A DNA stretch of 54,691 nucleotides from Acidobacteriota bacterium (GCA_016195265.1 JACPZW010000087.1:1-54691), one strand, 5' to 3'. Shown: positions 8,231 to 17,411, counted from the first letter of the stretch. A program made the numbers and translations. Notes: generated by a model from the letters alone, not told the origin.

Positions 8231-9625
8231 ATGCCCGTGAGAGCTGCGTCCCTGATCCTGCTGTCCGCCGTGTCCGCCGGGGTCCTGTGCCCTGCGCCCG
8301 TGCGAGGCCAGACGCTGAGCCCGTATCAGCGCAGTGTGCCCACCGGTGAAGCGACCGCCGAGCCGATCGCGCTGTCGATCGTCGACGCCATTCAACGGGC
8401 GCTGGACCACAACCTCGGGGCGCTATACGCGGAGCAACGGATCGGCGAGGCCGGCGGCGCGCGCTGGAAGGCGCTGAGCGAGCTGCTGCCCAATCTGAGC
8501 GGCCACCTGACGGCGACACGCGAGCAGGTGAACCTGGCCGCGTTCGGGTTCCCGCTGCCCGCCGGCATTCCGTCCGTCGTCGGCCCGTTCAACGTCTACG
8601 ACGCGCGCGTGTTCCTCACGCAGTCGGTGTACGACGCGCAGAAGATCAATGAGGCGCGGGCTGAAGAACACAAAGTCGAAGCGGCACGCTTCGACTCGAA
8701 GAACGCGCGCGACATCGTCGTGCTGATCGCGGGCAACGCCTACTCGCTGGCGGTCGCCTCCTCCGCGATGGTCGAGGCCGCACGCGCGCAGCTGGACACC
8801 GCCCAGGCCCTCGCGCAGCAAACCGCCGACCTGAAGCAGAACGGTCTCGTGGCCGGCATCGATGTCCTGCGCGCCGACGTGCAGCTCGGCACCGCCCGGC
8901 AGCGGCTGACGGCGGCGCAGGTCGAATTCGACAAACGCAAGCTGACGCTCGCCCGCATCATCGGGCTGCCGCTCGGCCAGGCCTTCACGCTGACGGATCA
9001 AATCAGGCCGATTGCGTTTCCCGACATCTCGCTCGAGCGCGCCGTCGAGCAGGCGTACAAGTCGCGCAGCGACTACCAGGCGGCCCTCGCGCGCATCCGC
9101 GCGGCCGAAGCGAATCGGCAGGCCGCCGCGGGCCAAGCGCTGCCGTCGGTCAGGGTGACGGCGGATTACGGCGACATCGGCCTGTCGCCGCGCGATTCGC
9201 ACGGCAGCTTCAACGTGTCCGGCGCGCTCAACGTCCCGATTTTCGAGGGCGGCAAGACCAGGGGCAAGATCATGGAAGCCGACGCGGAGCTTCGCGTCCG
9301 CCGGGCGGAAGCCGAAGAGCTGAAGTCCGGCATCTACTATGAAATCCGCTCGGTCTTTCTCGATCTGCGGGCGGGCCAGGAGCAATTGCAGGTCGCCGCG
9401 CGCGCGCGCGCGCTCGCCGCGAGCCAGCTCGAACAAGCGCGCGACCGGTTCGCCGCCGGCGTCGCCGGCAACATTGAAGTGGTCCAGGCGCAGGAGGCCG
9501 TCGCGCTCGCGAGCGATCAATACATCTCGGCGCTGTTCACGTCGAATCTGGCGACCGGCAATCTGATCCGAGCCCTCGGCGGCGCGGAAGACGCGGTGCG
9601 GCAGCTGCTCGGAGGGGTTCGCTAA
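8231..9625 (+). CDS. TolC-family outer-membrane efflux protein
   Basis: 464 aa from ATG 8231, which follows AAGAAGAGGAC; upstream in-frame codons have no ribosome binding site. A signal peptide (about 1-25, ending VRGQ) precedes two repeated TolC domains rich in long alpha-helical hairpins (for example ANRQAAAGQALPSVRVTADYG; LAASQLEQARDRFAAGV). It forms the trans-periplasmic channel for the adjacent HlyD-type adaptor and MFS pump. Its stop overlaps the next ATG (TAATG), so translation is coupled. Confidence 0.92.
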   Translation: MPVRAASLILLSAVSAGVLCPAPVRGQTLSPYQRSVPTGEATAEPIALSIVDAIQRALDHNLGALYAEQRIGEAGGARWKALSELLPNLSGHLTATREQVNLAAFGFPLPAGIPSVVGPFNVYDARVFLTQSVYDAQKINEARAEEHKVEAARFDSKNARDIVVLIAGNAYSLAVASSAMVEAARAQLDTAQALAQQTADLKQNGLVAGIDVLRADVQLGTARQRLTAAQVEFDKRKLTLARIIGLPLGQAFTLTDQIRPIAFPDISLERAVEQAYKSRSDYQAALARIRAAEANRQAAAGQALPSVRVTADYGDIGLSPRDSHGSFNVSGALNVPIFEGGKTRGKIMEADAELRVRRAEAEELKSGIYYEIRSVFLDLRAGQEQLQVAARARALAASQLEQARDRFAAGVAGNIEVVQAQEAVALASDQYISALFTSNLATGNLIRALGGAEDAVRQLLGGVR

Positions 9626-10830
9626 TGGCTCGGTGGAGGTTTCAGGCGGCGATCGCGGTCGTGGTTCTCACCGTCGTCGCCGTCGGCGTGTGGATGTTCC
9701 TGACGGCGGGCCGCGAATCGACCGACGATGCGCAGCTGGACGCGCACGTCACGCAGCTGGCGGCGCGCGTCAGCGGCACGGTGTCCAGGGTCGCCGTCGA
9801 AGACAATCAGCTCGTCGACGCCGGCACCGTGCTCGTCGAACTGGACCCGCGGGACTATCAGGTGGCCGTGGAGAAGGCCCGTGCGGAACTGGCCGACGCG
9901 GAGGCGTCCGCGCTTGCGGCACAGAGCGGCGTGCCGATCGTCTCGACGACGTCGGCGAGCAACGTGACGACGGCGCGCGGCGGGATCGCGCAGGCGCAAA
10001 GCGGCGTCGCCGCGGCGGACAAGGAAGTGGAGGCCGCACGCGCGCGCCTGACGACGGCGCAGGCAAAGCTGCGCGAGGCGGAGGCCAACGCCGCGCGCAG
10101 CGCCCGCGACGTCGAACGCTGGCGCGGGTTGCTGGCGAAGGACGAGATCTCGCGGCAGCAGTTCGACGCCGCGACCACGACGGCCGAGGCGCAGAAGGCG
10201 GCGAGCGATTCGGCGCGATCGCAGGTCGTCGAGGCGGAGGCCGGCATTCGCGTCGCGGAGAGCCGCCTGGCGCAGGCGCGCGCGGCCGAACAGCAGGCGA
10301 ACGCGGAGCTCGCCACGGCGGAGACCGGACCGTCGCAGGTCGCAGCGACAAAGGCGCGCGCGGCCGCCGCCGACGCGCACGTGCACCAGGCGCGCGCCAC
10401 GCTCGCGCAGGCGGAGCTGAACCTGCAGTACGCCACGGTCAAGGCGCCCGTCCGCGGCATCGTGTCGAAGAAAGGCATCAACACCGGGCAAGTGGTCCAG
10501 GCCGGTCAGCCGCTCCTCGCGCTCGTCGAGATCGAACAGATCTGGGTGACCGCGAACTTCAAGGAAACGCAGCTCCGGAGCATGAAGCCGGGCCAGCGCG
10601 TGACGGTGGACGTCGACGCCTTCGGCGGCCGCGAGTTCCACGGCAAAGTGGACAGCATCGCCGGCGCCACGGGCGCGCGGTTCAGCCTGCTGCCGCCCGA
10701 GAACGCGACGGGCAACTTTGTAAAAGTGGTTCAGCGCGTGCCGGTCAAGATCGTGTTGGACGCAGGCCAAGACCCTGAGCACTTACTCCGACCAGGCATG
10801 TCGGTCACACCGACGGTCTACACAAAATGA
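9625..10830 (+). CDS. HlyD/EmrA-type membrane fusion protein
   Basis: 401 aa periplasmic adaptor. One N-terminal membrane anchor (about 7-29) is followed by the biotinyl-lipoyl half motif STDDAQLDAHVTQLAARVSG, a very long alanine-rich coiled-coil hairpin (about 85-245), the second lipoyl half (APVRGIVSKKGINTGQVVQAG) and a beta-barrel. The TDDA signature is typical of EmrA partners of DHA2 pumps. It sits between the TolC and MFS genes, completing an EmrAB-TolC-like drug exporter. Confidence 0.93.
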   Translation: MARWRFQAAIAVVVLTVVAVGVWMFLTAGRESTDDAQLDAHVTQLAARVSGTVSRVAVEDNQLVDAGTVLVELDPRDYQVAVEKARAELADAEASALAAQSGVPIVSTTSASNVTTARGGIAQAQSGVAAADKEVEAARARLTTAQAKLREAEANAARSARDVERWRGLLAKDEISRQQFDAATTTAEAQKAASDSARSQVVEAEAGIRVAESRLAQARAAEQQANAELATAETGPSQVAATKARAAAADAHVHQARATLAQAELNLQYATVKAPVRGIVSKKGINTGQVVQAGQPLLALVEIEQIWVTANFKETQLRSMKPGQRVTVDVDAFGGREFHGKVDSIAGATGARFSLLPPENATGNFVKVVQRVPVKIVLDAGQDPEHLLRPGMSVTPTVYTK

Positions 10831-10971
10831 ATCTAAGGATGTGAGGATGTGAGAATCTGAGGATGTGAGAATCTGAGGATGTGAGAATCTGAGGATTTGC
10901 CAAGGGGAAGAGTCGAGCGGCTCTGCAACTCTTCACATCCTCACATCCTCAAATCCTGAAATCCTCAAATT
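10829..10971. repeat. Inverted pair of GATGTGAG octamer arrays
   Basis: A direct array (10829-10898) and an inverse array (10930-10971) are separated by about 31 bases. In mRNA they could pair into one long stem-loop between the adaptor and pump genes. The adaptor stop TGA abuts the first unit and the pump ATG is four bases after the last. Confidence 0.88.
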
Positions 10972-10974
10972 GAC

Positions 10975-12528
10975 ATGAGCGAAGCTCACCGCCACATCAA
11001 CCCCTGGATCATCGCGATCTCGGTGATGTTCGCCACCTTCATGGAGGTGCTGGACACCACCGTCGTCAACGTGTCGCTGCCGCACATCGCCGGCAGCCTC
11101 TCGGCGACGATCGACGAGGCGACCTGGGTGCTGACGTCGTACCTCGTCGCCAACGCGATCATCCTGCCGATGACCGGCTGGCTTGCCAGCGTCTTCGGCC
11201 GCAAGAACCTGTTGATGGCATCGGTCGTCGGCTTCACTGTCGCGTCGTTCTTCTGCGGCCTGGCGCCCAACCTCGGGTCGTTGATTTTTTTTCGCATTCT
11301 TCAGGGCGCCACGGGCGGCGCGCTGCAGCCGCTCTCGCAGGCGGTGCTCCTCGAAGCCTTCCCGCCCCACGAGCGCGGCAAGGCGATGGGCTTCTGGGGC
11401 CAGGGCATCGTCGTCGCGCCGATTCTCGGCCCCGTGCTCGGCGGCTGGCTGACGGACAACTACAGCTGGCGCTGGGTCTTCTACATCAACATCCCGGTCG
11501 GCATCGCGTCGATCGTGATGACGAAGATGTTCATCTTCGATCCGCCGTACATCCGCGGCGGCGAGAAGCGGCGCGTGGACTACTGGGGCCTCGGCATGCT
11601 CGCCGTCGGCATCGGCGCGCTGCAGTACGTCCTCGACAAGGGCCAGGAAGACGACTGGTTCTCGTCGCGCACGATCGTCACGTTGACGACGATCGCCGTC
11701 ATCACGCTGATCGTGTTCATCATTCACGAGCTCAGGGTCCAGGATCCCGTGGTCGATCTGCGCGTGTTCAAGGCGCGCAGCTTCGCGGCCGGCGTGTTCC
11801 TGATGACGGTGCTCGGCTTCGTGCTGTACGGCAGCATGGTGCTCCTGCCGGTGATGCTGCAGACGCTGCTCGGCTATCCCTCGGTCGAGGCGGGCATCGC
11901 GATGGCGCCGCGCGGGCTGGGCGCGTTCTTCATGATGCAGATCACCGGTCAGCTGACGAGCCGCGTCGATCCGCGCAAGCTGCTGTCGACCGGCCTGATC
12001 ATCGGCGGCGTGACGCTGCTGTGGCTGTCGAATCTCAATCTGCAGGCCGGCTACTGGGACGTCTTCTGGCCGCAGGTCATTCAGGGCTTCGCTATGTCGC
12101 TGGTCTTCGTGCCGCTGACGACCGTGGCCATGGATCCGATTCCGCGCGAGAAAATGGGCAACGCCACGAGCTTGTTCAACCTGATGCGCAACCTCGGCGG
12201 CAGCGTCGGCATCGCGATGACGGGCACGATGCTGGCGCGCCAGTCGCAGGCGACGACGTCGCTGCTCGGCGCCAACGTCACGGTGTACAGCCCGGCGTCG
12301 CAGCAGATGTTTGCCGGATTGCGCGGCGCGATGATGGCCGGGGGCGCGGACGCCGTGACGGCGACGAGCCGCGCGCAGGCGATGATGTTCGGCCTCGTGC
12401 AGAAGCACGCCGCGATGGTGGCGTTCGTCGGCATCTTCCAGCTGATGGGCATCGCGTTCATCGCGCTCGTCCCGCTCGTGCTGCTGATGAAGCGTCCCAA
12501 AGGCGCCCGCGCCGCGCCCGCCCGTTAA
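10975..12528 (+). CDS. emrB: DHA2-family MFS efflux pump (EmrB/QacA type)
   Basis: 517 aa, 14 predicted membrane helices. Key features are the N-terminal motif FMEVLDTTVVNVSLPHIAG (motif D1 of DHA2), motif A-like ASVFGRKNLL, and motif C GFWGQGIVVAPILGPVLGGWL. It would use the proton gradient to expel hydrophobic toxicants through the adjacent adaptor and TolC channel. The inverted octamer pair occupies the place where a ribosome binding site is expected, so translation may depend on readthrough or unwinding of that structure. Confidence 0.93.
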   Translation: MSEAHRHINPWIIAISVMFATFMEVLDTTVVNVSLPHIAGSLSATIDEATWVLTSYLVANAIILPMTGWLASVFGRKNLLMASVVGFTVASFFCGLAPNLGSLIFFRILQGATGGALQPLSQAVLLEAFPPHERGKAMGFWGQGIVVAPILGPVLGGWLTDNYSWRWVFYINIPVGIASIVMTKMFIFDPPYIRGGEKRRVDYWGLGMLAVGIGALQYVLDKGQEDDWFSSRTIVTLTTIAVITLIVFIIHELRVQDPVVDLRVFKARSFAAGVFLMTVLGFVLYGSMVLLPVMLQTLLGYPSVEAGIAMAPRGLGAFFMMQITGQLTSRVDPRKLLSTGLIIGGVTLLWLSNLNLQAGYWDVFWPQVIQGFAMSLVFVPLTTVAMDPIPREKMGNATSLFNLMRNLGGSVGIAMTGTMLARQSQATTSLLGANVTVYSPASQQMFAGLRGAMMAGGADAVTATSRAQAMMFGLVQKHAAMVAFVGIFQLMGIAFIALVPLVLLMKRPKGARAAPAR

Positions 12529-12565
12529 TCACGAAGTCCGGCGACATTGACGCCGAGCGCTGAGA

Positions 12566-12640
12566 TGAAACGGGCCACAGAGTTCGCAGAGACACGGAGA
12601 AAAGAACGGACGTTAAACGCAGACACCGCTGAGCTCGCAG
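12566..12640. repeat. CACGGAG/CGCAGAG-type repeat tract
   Basis: Degenerate 8- to 9-bp units (ACAGAGTTCGCAGAG, ACACGGAG, CTCGCAGAG) fill the spacer between the pump and transglycosylase genes. Related tracts lie at 13758-13862 and 39364-39492. Confidence 0.65.
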
Positions 12641-12700
12641 AGTGATGACGCGCTGATCCCTGTTCCTCTTCGTCGTGATATCCCGTTGTACACTGCACTC

Positions 12701-13717
12701 ATGCGCGGGGCTGTGATGGCGCTGGCCGTCTCCATCTTCGTCGTGCCGCTCGCGGCGCAGGACGCGCGGCCGTCGTTCGCCGAATGGCTCGCCGGCGTGA
12801 AGGCGGAAGCGCTCACGCGCGGCATCAACGCCGACGTGCTCGACGAGGCGCTCGCGACCGTCGACGGCCCGCTCCAGGTCGCCATCGACCGCGATCGCGC
12901 GCAGCCGGAGCACGTCCTCCCCTTCGAGAGCTACGTCGCGCGCGTTCTCTCCGCAAAGAACATCGCCACTGGCCGCGAGATGTACGCGCGCCACCGCGCC
13001 GAGCTCGACCAGGTCAGCGAACGCTACGGCGTCTCGACCCGCGCCATCGTCGGCGTCTGGGGCATCGAGTCCAACTTCGGCCGGTTCACGGGGTCGTGGC
13101 CGACGATTGCCGCGCTGGCGACGCTCGGGTGGGATCCGCGCCGCCCGACGTTCTTTCGCGGCGAGCTGTTCAAGGCGCTCGAGATCCTCAACCGCGGAGA
13201 CATCGACGTCGCGCACATGAAGGGCTCGTGGGCCGGCGCGATGGGCCAGACGCAGTTCATGCCGTCGAGCTATCTGCTGTTCGCCGAAGACTTCGACGGC
13301 GACGGCCGGCGCGACATCTGGGACACGCCGGTGGACGTGTTCGCGTCGATCGCCAATTTTCTGAAGGGCCACGGGTGGCGAGCGAGCCAGACGTGGGGGC
13401 GCGAAGTCAGGCTCACCCCCGAAACCGCGCGCAAGGTGCGCACGGAAGTGGCGCGGCGCGACAGCGGCTGCCAGGCGGTGCGCGACATGACGGTGGCCCT
13501 GCCGATGGAGCGCTGGCAGGATCTCGGCGTCCGCCTGCCGGGCGGCAAGCCGCTGCCGAAGACCGACCTGCAGCCGTCGCTCGTGACCGGAAACTCGCGG
13601 GCATTTCTCGTGTATGGGAACTACCACGCGCTGCTCGAGTACAACTGCTCGCACTCGTACGCGGTGAGCGCCGCGATGCTCGGCGACACGATCGTCAGCG
13701 GCGCCCCGCGCCGCTGA
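12701..13717 (+). CDS. mltB: Lytic murein transglycosylase, MltB family
   Basis: 338 aa enzyme that cleaves the MurNAc-GlcNAc bond of peptidoglycan, releasing anhydromuropeptides. A signal peptide (1-20, LAAQ) is followed by the SLT_2 domain: FESYVARVLSAKNIATG, catalytic E123 in GVWGIESNFGRF, MGQTQFMPSSYLLFAEDFDGDGRRD and ANFLKGHGW. The C-terminal Cys pair (CQAV, YNCSH) could form a disulfide. ATG 12701 (MRGAVM) gives a proper signal peptide; five upstream codons are also open. Confidence 0.92.
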   Translation: MRGAVMALAVSIFVVPLAAQDARPSFAEWLAGVKAEALTRGINADVLDEALATVDGPLQVAIDRDRAQPEHVLPFESYVARVLSAKNIATGREMYARHRAELDQVSERYGVSTRAIVGVWGIESNFGRFTGSWPTIAALATLGWDPRRPTFFRGELFKALEILNRGDIDVAHMKGSWAGAMGQTQFMPSSYLLFAEDFDGDGRRDIWDTPVDVFASIANFLKGHGWRASQTWGREVRLTPETARKVRTEVARRDSGCQAVRDMTVALPMERWQDLGVRLPGGKPLPKTDLQPSLVTGNSRAFLVYGNYHALLEYNCSHSYAVSAAMLGDTIVSGAPRR

Positions 13718-13757
13718 AGCCCTGTACTCCAACGATCGTGGCCGCAAAAGACAAAGG

Positions 13758-13862
13758 CAACCACGGAGTAAACGGAGTTGACGATGGAGTGTCACGGTTA
13801 CGGCTATTGGCGTACACGTAGGTTGGCCTCCTCCGTCTCTTTCCGTGTCCTCCGTGGTTACC
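13758..13862. repeat. Inverted pair of CACGGAG repeats
   Basis: The direct half (about 13760-13796: CACGGAGTAAACGGAGT) and inverse half (about 13830-13862: CCGTGTCCTCCGTGGTTAC) can pair. The amidase start codon and the first part of its signal peptide are encoded within this pair. Confidence 0.8.
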
Positions 13863-15436
13863 TTTTCGTCGCGGTGTTCTTCGCCGCCGTCTTGCCCGCC
13901 CAGACGCCCACACGATCATCCTTCGACATCGAGGAGGCGACCGTGGCCGACCTCCAGCAGCGCATGCAGTCGGGCCGCGAGACCGCGCGGTCGCTGGTCG
14001 AGAAGTATCTCACGCGCATCGAGGCCATCGATCGCCAGGGACCGGCGCTCCACTCCGTGATCGAAATCAATCCCGATGCGCTCGCGATCGCCGATCAACT
14101 CGACGCCGAGCGGAAGGCGCGCGGACCACGCGGACCGCTGCACGGCATTCCAATCCTGATCAAAGACAACATCGCGACGGCGGACCGCATGATGACGACG
14201 GCGGGATCGCTCGCGCTGGCGGGCGCGACGCCCCCGAAGGACGCGTTCATCGTCGAGCGGCTGCGCGAGGCCGGCGCCGTCATCCTCGGCAAGACCAATC
14301 TCAGCGAGTGGGCGAACTTCCGATCGACGCACTCGTCGAGCGGCTGGAGCGGACGTGGCGGACAGACGAAGAATCCCTACGCGCTCGACCGCAATCCCTC
14401 CGGATCGAGTTCCGGATCGGGCGCGGCCGCGGCCGCCAGTTTGTCGGCCGTCGCCGTCGGCACCGAGACCGACGGCTCGATCGTGTCGCCGTCGAACAAC
14501 AACGCGCTCGTCGGCATCAAGCCGACGCTGGGGCTGCTCAGCCGTACCGGCATCGTGCCGATCGCGCACAGCCAGGACACCGCCGGGCCGATGGCGCGCA
14601 CCGTCGCCGACGCCGCAGCCGTGCTCGGCGCAATGGTCGGGGCCGATCCATCGGATCCTGCGACGAAGAGCAGCGCGAGGAACGGCCGCCGCGACTACTC
14701 GCCGGCGCTCGACGCCGCAGGACTCAAGGGCGCGCGCCTCGGGGTCGTGCGCAACCGTCTGTTCGGCTACAGCCCGGCGGCCGACGCGATCGCGGAGGCC
14801 GCGATCGCCGACATGAAGAAGCAGGGCGCGGTGATCGTCGATCCGGCAAACATTCCGACGCTCGGCAAGTTCGACGACAGCGAGAACGACGTCCTGCAGT
14901 TCGAGTTCAAGGCCGATCTCAACAAGTACCTGGCGTGGCTTGGCCCCGCGGCGCCGGTGCACTCACTGAAGGACCTGATCGCGTTCAACACCGCGCACGC
15001 GGAACAGGAGCTTCCGTTTTTCGGGCAGGAGATCCTGGAGCAATCGGAAAAGCGCGGACCGCTGACGAGCGCCAAGTACCGCGCGGCCCTCGCGAAGAAC
15101 CGCGTGATGTCGCGCGCGCTCGGCATCGACGCGGTGATGACGAAGTTCAAGCTCGAGGCGCTCGTCGCGCCGACCGGCGGTCCCGCCTGGGTGATCGATC
15201 TCGTCAACGGCGACGGCGGCATGGCGACCGCGCCCGGACCGTCGACGGTCACGTCAGTCGCGGGCTATCCGCACATCACGGTGCCGGCGGGATACTTTCG
15301 AGGACTGCCGGTCGGGATTTCGTTCTTCGGCCGCGCGTGGAGCGAACCGACGCTGATCAAGCTTGCGTACTCGTACGAGCAGGCGACCAAGCACCGGCGT
15401 CCGCCGACGTTCGCGCCGACCGTGGCCGTCCGGTAG
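13784..15436 (+). CDS. Secreted amidase, amidase-signature family
   Basis: 550 aa. An N-terminal hydrophobic segment (about 26-41, FVAVFFAAVLPAQ) directs export. The Ser-cisSer-Lys triad is visible: K127 in LIKDN, the cis-Ser near 209 in SGSSSGSG, and S232 in GTETDGSIVSPS. Insertions and sequence resemble extracytoplasmic amidases related to Glu-tRNA amidotransferase A, but with no GatB/C nearby a degradative amide hydrolase is more likely. The ATG at 13784 lies in an inverted CACGGAG repeat, and residues 20-30 are repeat-encoded, so the true start is uncertain. Confidence 0.88.
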   Translation: MECHGYGYWRTRRLASSVSFRVLRGYLFVAVFFAAVLPAQTPTRSSFDIEEATVADLQQRMQSGRETARSLVEKYLTRIEAIDRQGPALHSVIEINPDALAIADQLDAERKARGPRGPLHGIPILIKDNIATADRMMTTAGSLALAGATPPKDAFIVERLREAGAVILGKTNLSEWANFRSTHSSSGWSGRGGQTKNPYALDRNPSGSSSGSGAAAAASLSAVAVGTETDGSIVSPSNNNALVGIKPTLGLLSRTGIVPIAHSQDTAGPMARTVADAAAVLGAMVGADPSDPATKSSARNGRRDYSPALDAAGLKGARLGVVRNRLFGYSPAADAIAEAAIADMKKQGAVIVDPANIPTLGKFDDSENDVLQFEFKADLNKYLAWLGPAAPVHSLKDLIAFNTAHAEQELPFFGQEILEQSEKRGPLTSAKYRAALAKNRVMSRALGIDAVMTKFKLEALVAPTGGPAWVIDLVNGDGGMATAPGPSTVTSVAGYPHITVPAGYFRGLPVGISFFGRAWSEPTLIKLAYSYEQATKHRRPPTFAPTVAVR

Positions 15437-15440
15437 TCCA

Positions 15441-15737
15441 GTAGGGCGGGTCTTGCTTTGTAGACCCGCCTGAAGCCGGGTCCGAAAGGACCCGGCCTAC
15501 TATTCCGTGGGCGACCGGCGAACTCGTGACGGCCGCGATGATTGAAGTCCGGTAGGGCGGGTCTTGCTTTGTAGACCCGCCTGAAGCCGGGTCCGAAAGG
15601 ACCCGGCCTGCTATTCCGGTGCCTGCCAGACGGCGCGGCCGACGAAGAACGGACCGAGCCGCTCCAGATACAGTCCAGTAGGGCGGGTCTTGCTTTGTAG
15701 ACCCGCCTGAAGCCGGGTCCGAAAGGACCCGGCCTGC
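15441..15737. repeat. Three REP/BIME-like double hairpins
   Basis: Copies start at 15441, 15552 and 15678, each GTAGGGCGGGTCT-loop-AGACCCGCC, linker TGAAG, GCCGGGTCC-GAAA-GGACCCGGCCT. The three are almost identical, unlike other copies in the window, indicating recent amplification at this site between convergent genes. Confidence 0.93.
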
Positions 15738-15799
15738 TATTCCGGCGCCTGCCAGACGGCGCGGCCGATGAAGAACGGGCCGAGCCGCTCCAGATACAG
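15552..15799. repeat. 126-bp tandem duplication including a gene 3' end
   Basis: Segment 15552-15673 is repeated at 15678-15799 with few changes. The unit consists of one REP-like element plus the last 20 codons and stop of the chlorite-dismutase-family gene. The gene-proximal copy is in use; the distal copy (15611-15673) is a non-functional tail. Confidence 0.9.
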
Positions 15800-16462
15800 C
15801 GACGTCTGCTGCGTCTTCCGCATCGTCTGCACGATCGCGGAGAGCGGATAGAGATCCTTCCCGATCAAACCGACGACGAAGTCGTTGTCGGACTTGTCGA
15901 GGCCGTGACAGGCGAGGCGGATGTCGTGCGCGTAATCGCCGACGCCGAACGACATCCCGATCGCGCCGTGTTCCGCGAGAATGACGCGCTGCTCGTCGGC
16001 CGGCAGCTGGGCGAACTTGCCGCTGCGGCGCAGCGGGTACCACACGCCCCACTTCCAGAGCGGATTCAGGACGGTCCGGCGCGGCCTGTGCAGCAGGACT
16101 TCAGCGAGGTCCGGCTCGTACCCGATCGCGTAGGTGCGCCCGAGCATCGTGTACTCAGGCTTCTGGATCAGCGTCGAGAAGCCTGAGCCGTTGAGAACGG
16201 GCCGCACGCGGTCGAGGAAGAAGTCCGGATCGTCGCTGAAGGTCAGCAGCCCGATGCCGCGCGGATCGTTCACGTCTTCGTAGAGCACGCCGGAGATTTT
16301 CGCGCGCGCGAGCGCGTCGGCGAGCGGCCCGGCGTCCGCGCATCCGCCGAGCGCCATGAACTGCATGAACAGCCGCTGGTCCGACCGCTGCGGCTGTCCG
16401 TCTTTCATGCCGCCCTTTTCGCTGATGTCGGGCGGCTCCGGTCCGCGTCGAGGCTCTGCCAT
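15737..16462 (-). CDS. Chlorite dismutase/HemQ-family heme protein
   Basis: 241 aa from ATG 16462 (MAEPRRG); a longer in-frame extension would run through the divergent GNAT gene. The fold is a ferredoxin-like repeat binding heme or coproheme. The proximal ligand is probably H165 in ILAEHGAIG, matching the EHG(M/L)IG motif of HemQ, and the C-terminal MRKTQQTSLYLERLGPFFIG resembles the conserved Cld core. HemQ (coproheme decarboxylase) is a likely role, but no heme-biosynthesis genes are adjacent. Its 3' end has been copied downstream together with a REP-like element. Confidence 0.83.
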   Translation of the reverse strand: MAEPRRGPEPPDISEKGGMKDGQPQRSDQRLFMQFMALGGCADAGPLADALARAKISGVLYEDVNDPRGIGLLTFSDDPDFFLDRVRPVLNGSGFSTLIQKPEYTMLGRTYAIGYEPDLAEVLLHRPRRTVLNPLWKWGVWYPLRRSGKFAQLPADEQRVILAEHGAIGMSFGVGDYAHDIRLACHGLDKSDNDFVVGLIGKDLYPLSAIVQTMRKTQQTSLYLERLGPFFIGRAVWQAPE

Positions 16463-16484
16463 CCCGCGATTATACTCAGCGGAT

Positions 16485-17021
16485 ATGTCGTATCGGGTTC
16501 GCGCCGCCACGCTCGACGACGCCGCCGCACTCGTGCGCCATCGCGTCGGCATGTTCACCGACATGGGCGTCGTATTCGACGCCGCCGCGCTCGCGACCGC
16601 GTTCGACGCGTGGCTGAACGACGTCATGCGCGCGGGCACATACCGCGCGTGGGTCGTGGAGGCCGAGGACGGCGCGGATAATGCCATCGTGGCCGGCGGC
16701 GGAATCACCATCCTCCCGTGGCCGCCCGGGCCGCAGTACATGGGGAGCCGGCTGGCGTTCGTCTACAACGTCTACACCGAGCCGGCGCACCGGCGCCGGG
16801 GCCTGGCGCGGCTGGTCATGGACGAGATTCACGCCTGGTGCGCCGGGGCCGGCATCACGTCGATGGCGCTCAACGCCAGCCGCGACGGACAGCCGATGTA
16901 CGAGGCCATGGGCTACGCCGTGACGCCCAGCCCCATGATGTTTTTCCGATTGTCAGGGTATAATCCTCCGGCCTTCAGGACCGGCCCGGCGCCGGACGCC
17001 ACGGACCGAACCAGTACGTAA
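16485..17021 (+). CDS. GNAT-family N-acetyltransferase
   Basis: 178 aa from ATG 16485, 22 bp from the divergent Cld-family start. Motif A is visible as VYNVYTEPAHRRRGLARLVMDEI (acetyl-CoA pyrophosphate loop RRRGLA) and motif B as NASRDGQPMYEAMGY. The final residues overlap the presumed promoter of the ferredoxin gene. Substrate unknown. Confidence 0.88.
   Translation: MSYRVRAATLDDAAALVRHRVGMFTDMGVVFDAAALATAFDAWLNDVMRAGTYRAWVVEAEDGADNAIVAGGGITILPWPPGPQYMGSRLAFVYNVYTEPAHRRRGLARLVMDEIHAWCAGAGITSMALNASRDGQPMYEAMGYAVTPSPMMFFRLSGYNPPAFRTGPAPDATDRTST
16959..16964 (+). promoter_or_regulatory. Candidate -10 box of ferredoxin gene
   Basis: A perfect TATAAT lies inside the 3' end of the GNAT gene, 73 bp before the ferredoxin ATG. 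The -35 region is weak (around ATGTTT at 16938), so this is a moderate call. Confidence 0.45.
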
Positions 17022-17036
17022 CGGAGACGCTCGAGC

Positions 17037-17411
17037 ATGCCATTCATCATCACGGACCCCTGTATCGAAACCAAGGACACGGCTTGCGTGGACGTGTGCC
17101 CCGTCGACTGCATCCACCCGCGCAAGGATGAGGCCGAATTCGCGGCCGCGACGATGCTCTACATCCATCCGGAGGAGTGCATCGACTGCGGCGCGTGCGT
17201 GCCCGCGTGCCCGGTGGCCGCGATTTACGAGAGCATCGACGCCACGCCGGCGCACCAGAAGGACCTCATCGAGGCCAACGCGATCTACCGCAACGGGGAC
17301 GCCGCGACGATGGACGCCGCCGAAGCGATCGTCAAGAAGCACGTCGCGGACCACGCCGACATCATGGCCGTGCCGGCGGCGGAGAGACAGGCGGCGCACG
17401 CGAGATTCTGA
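17037..17411 (+). CDS. fdxA: Seven-iron ferredoxin, FdxA type
   Basis: 124 aa soluble electron carrier. Cluster ligands are C9, C17, C21 and C25 in the first half and C48, C51, C54 and C58 in [12 protein letters not shown], the arrangement of [3Fe-4S][4Fe-4S] ferredoxins. A C-terminal helical tail (about 75-124) is longer than in minimal clostridial ferredoxins and typical of FdxA. The N-terminus [10 protein letters not shown] is conserved. The redox partner is not indicated by neighbours. Confidence 0.93.
   Translation: MPFIITDPCIETKDTACVDVCPVDCIHPRKDEAEFAAATMLYIHPEECIDCGACVPACPVAAIYESIDATPAHQKDLIEANAIYRNGDAATMDAAEAIVKKHVADHADIMAVPAAERQAAHARF

Noticed and set aside
16463..16741. Extended N-terminus of the Cld/HemQ-family protein
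   Set aside because: The extension is antisense to the conserved GNAT gene and lacks similarity to the family; ATG 16462 is a better start.
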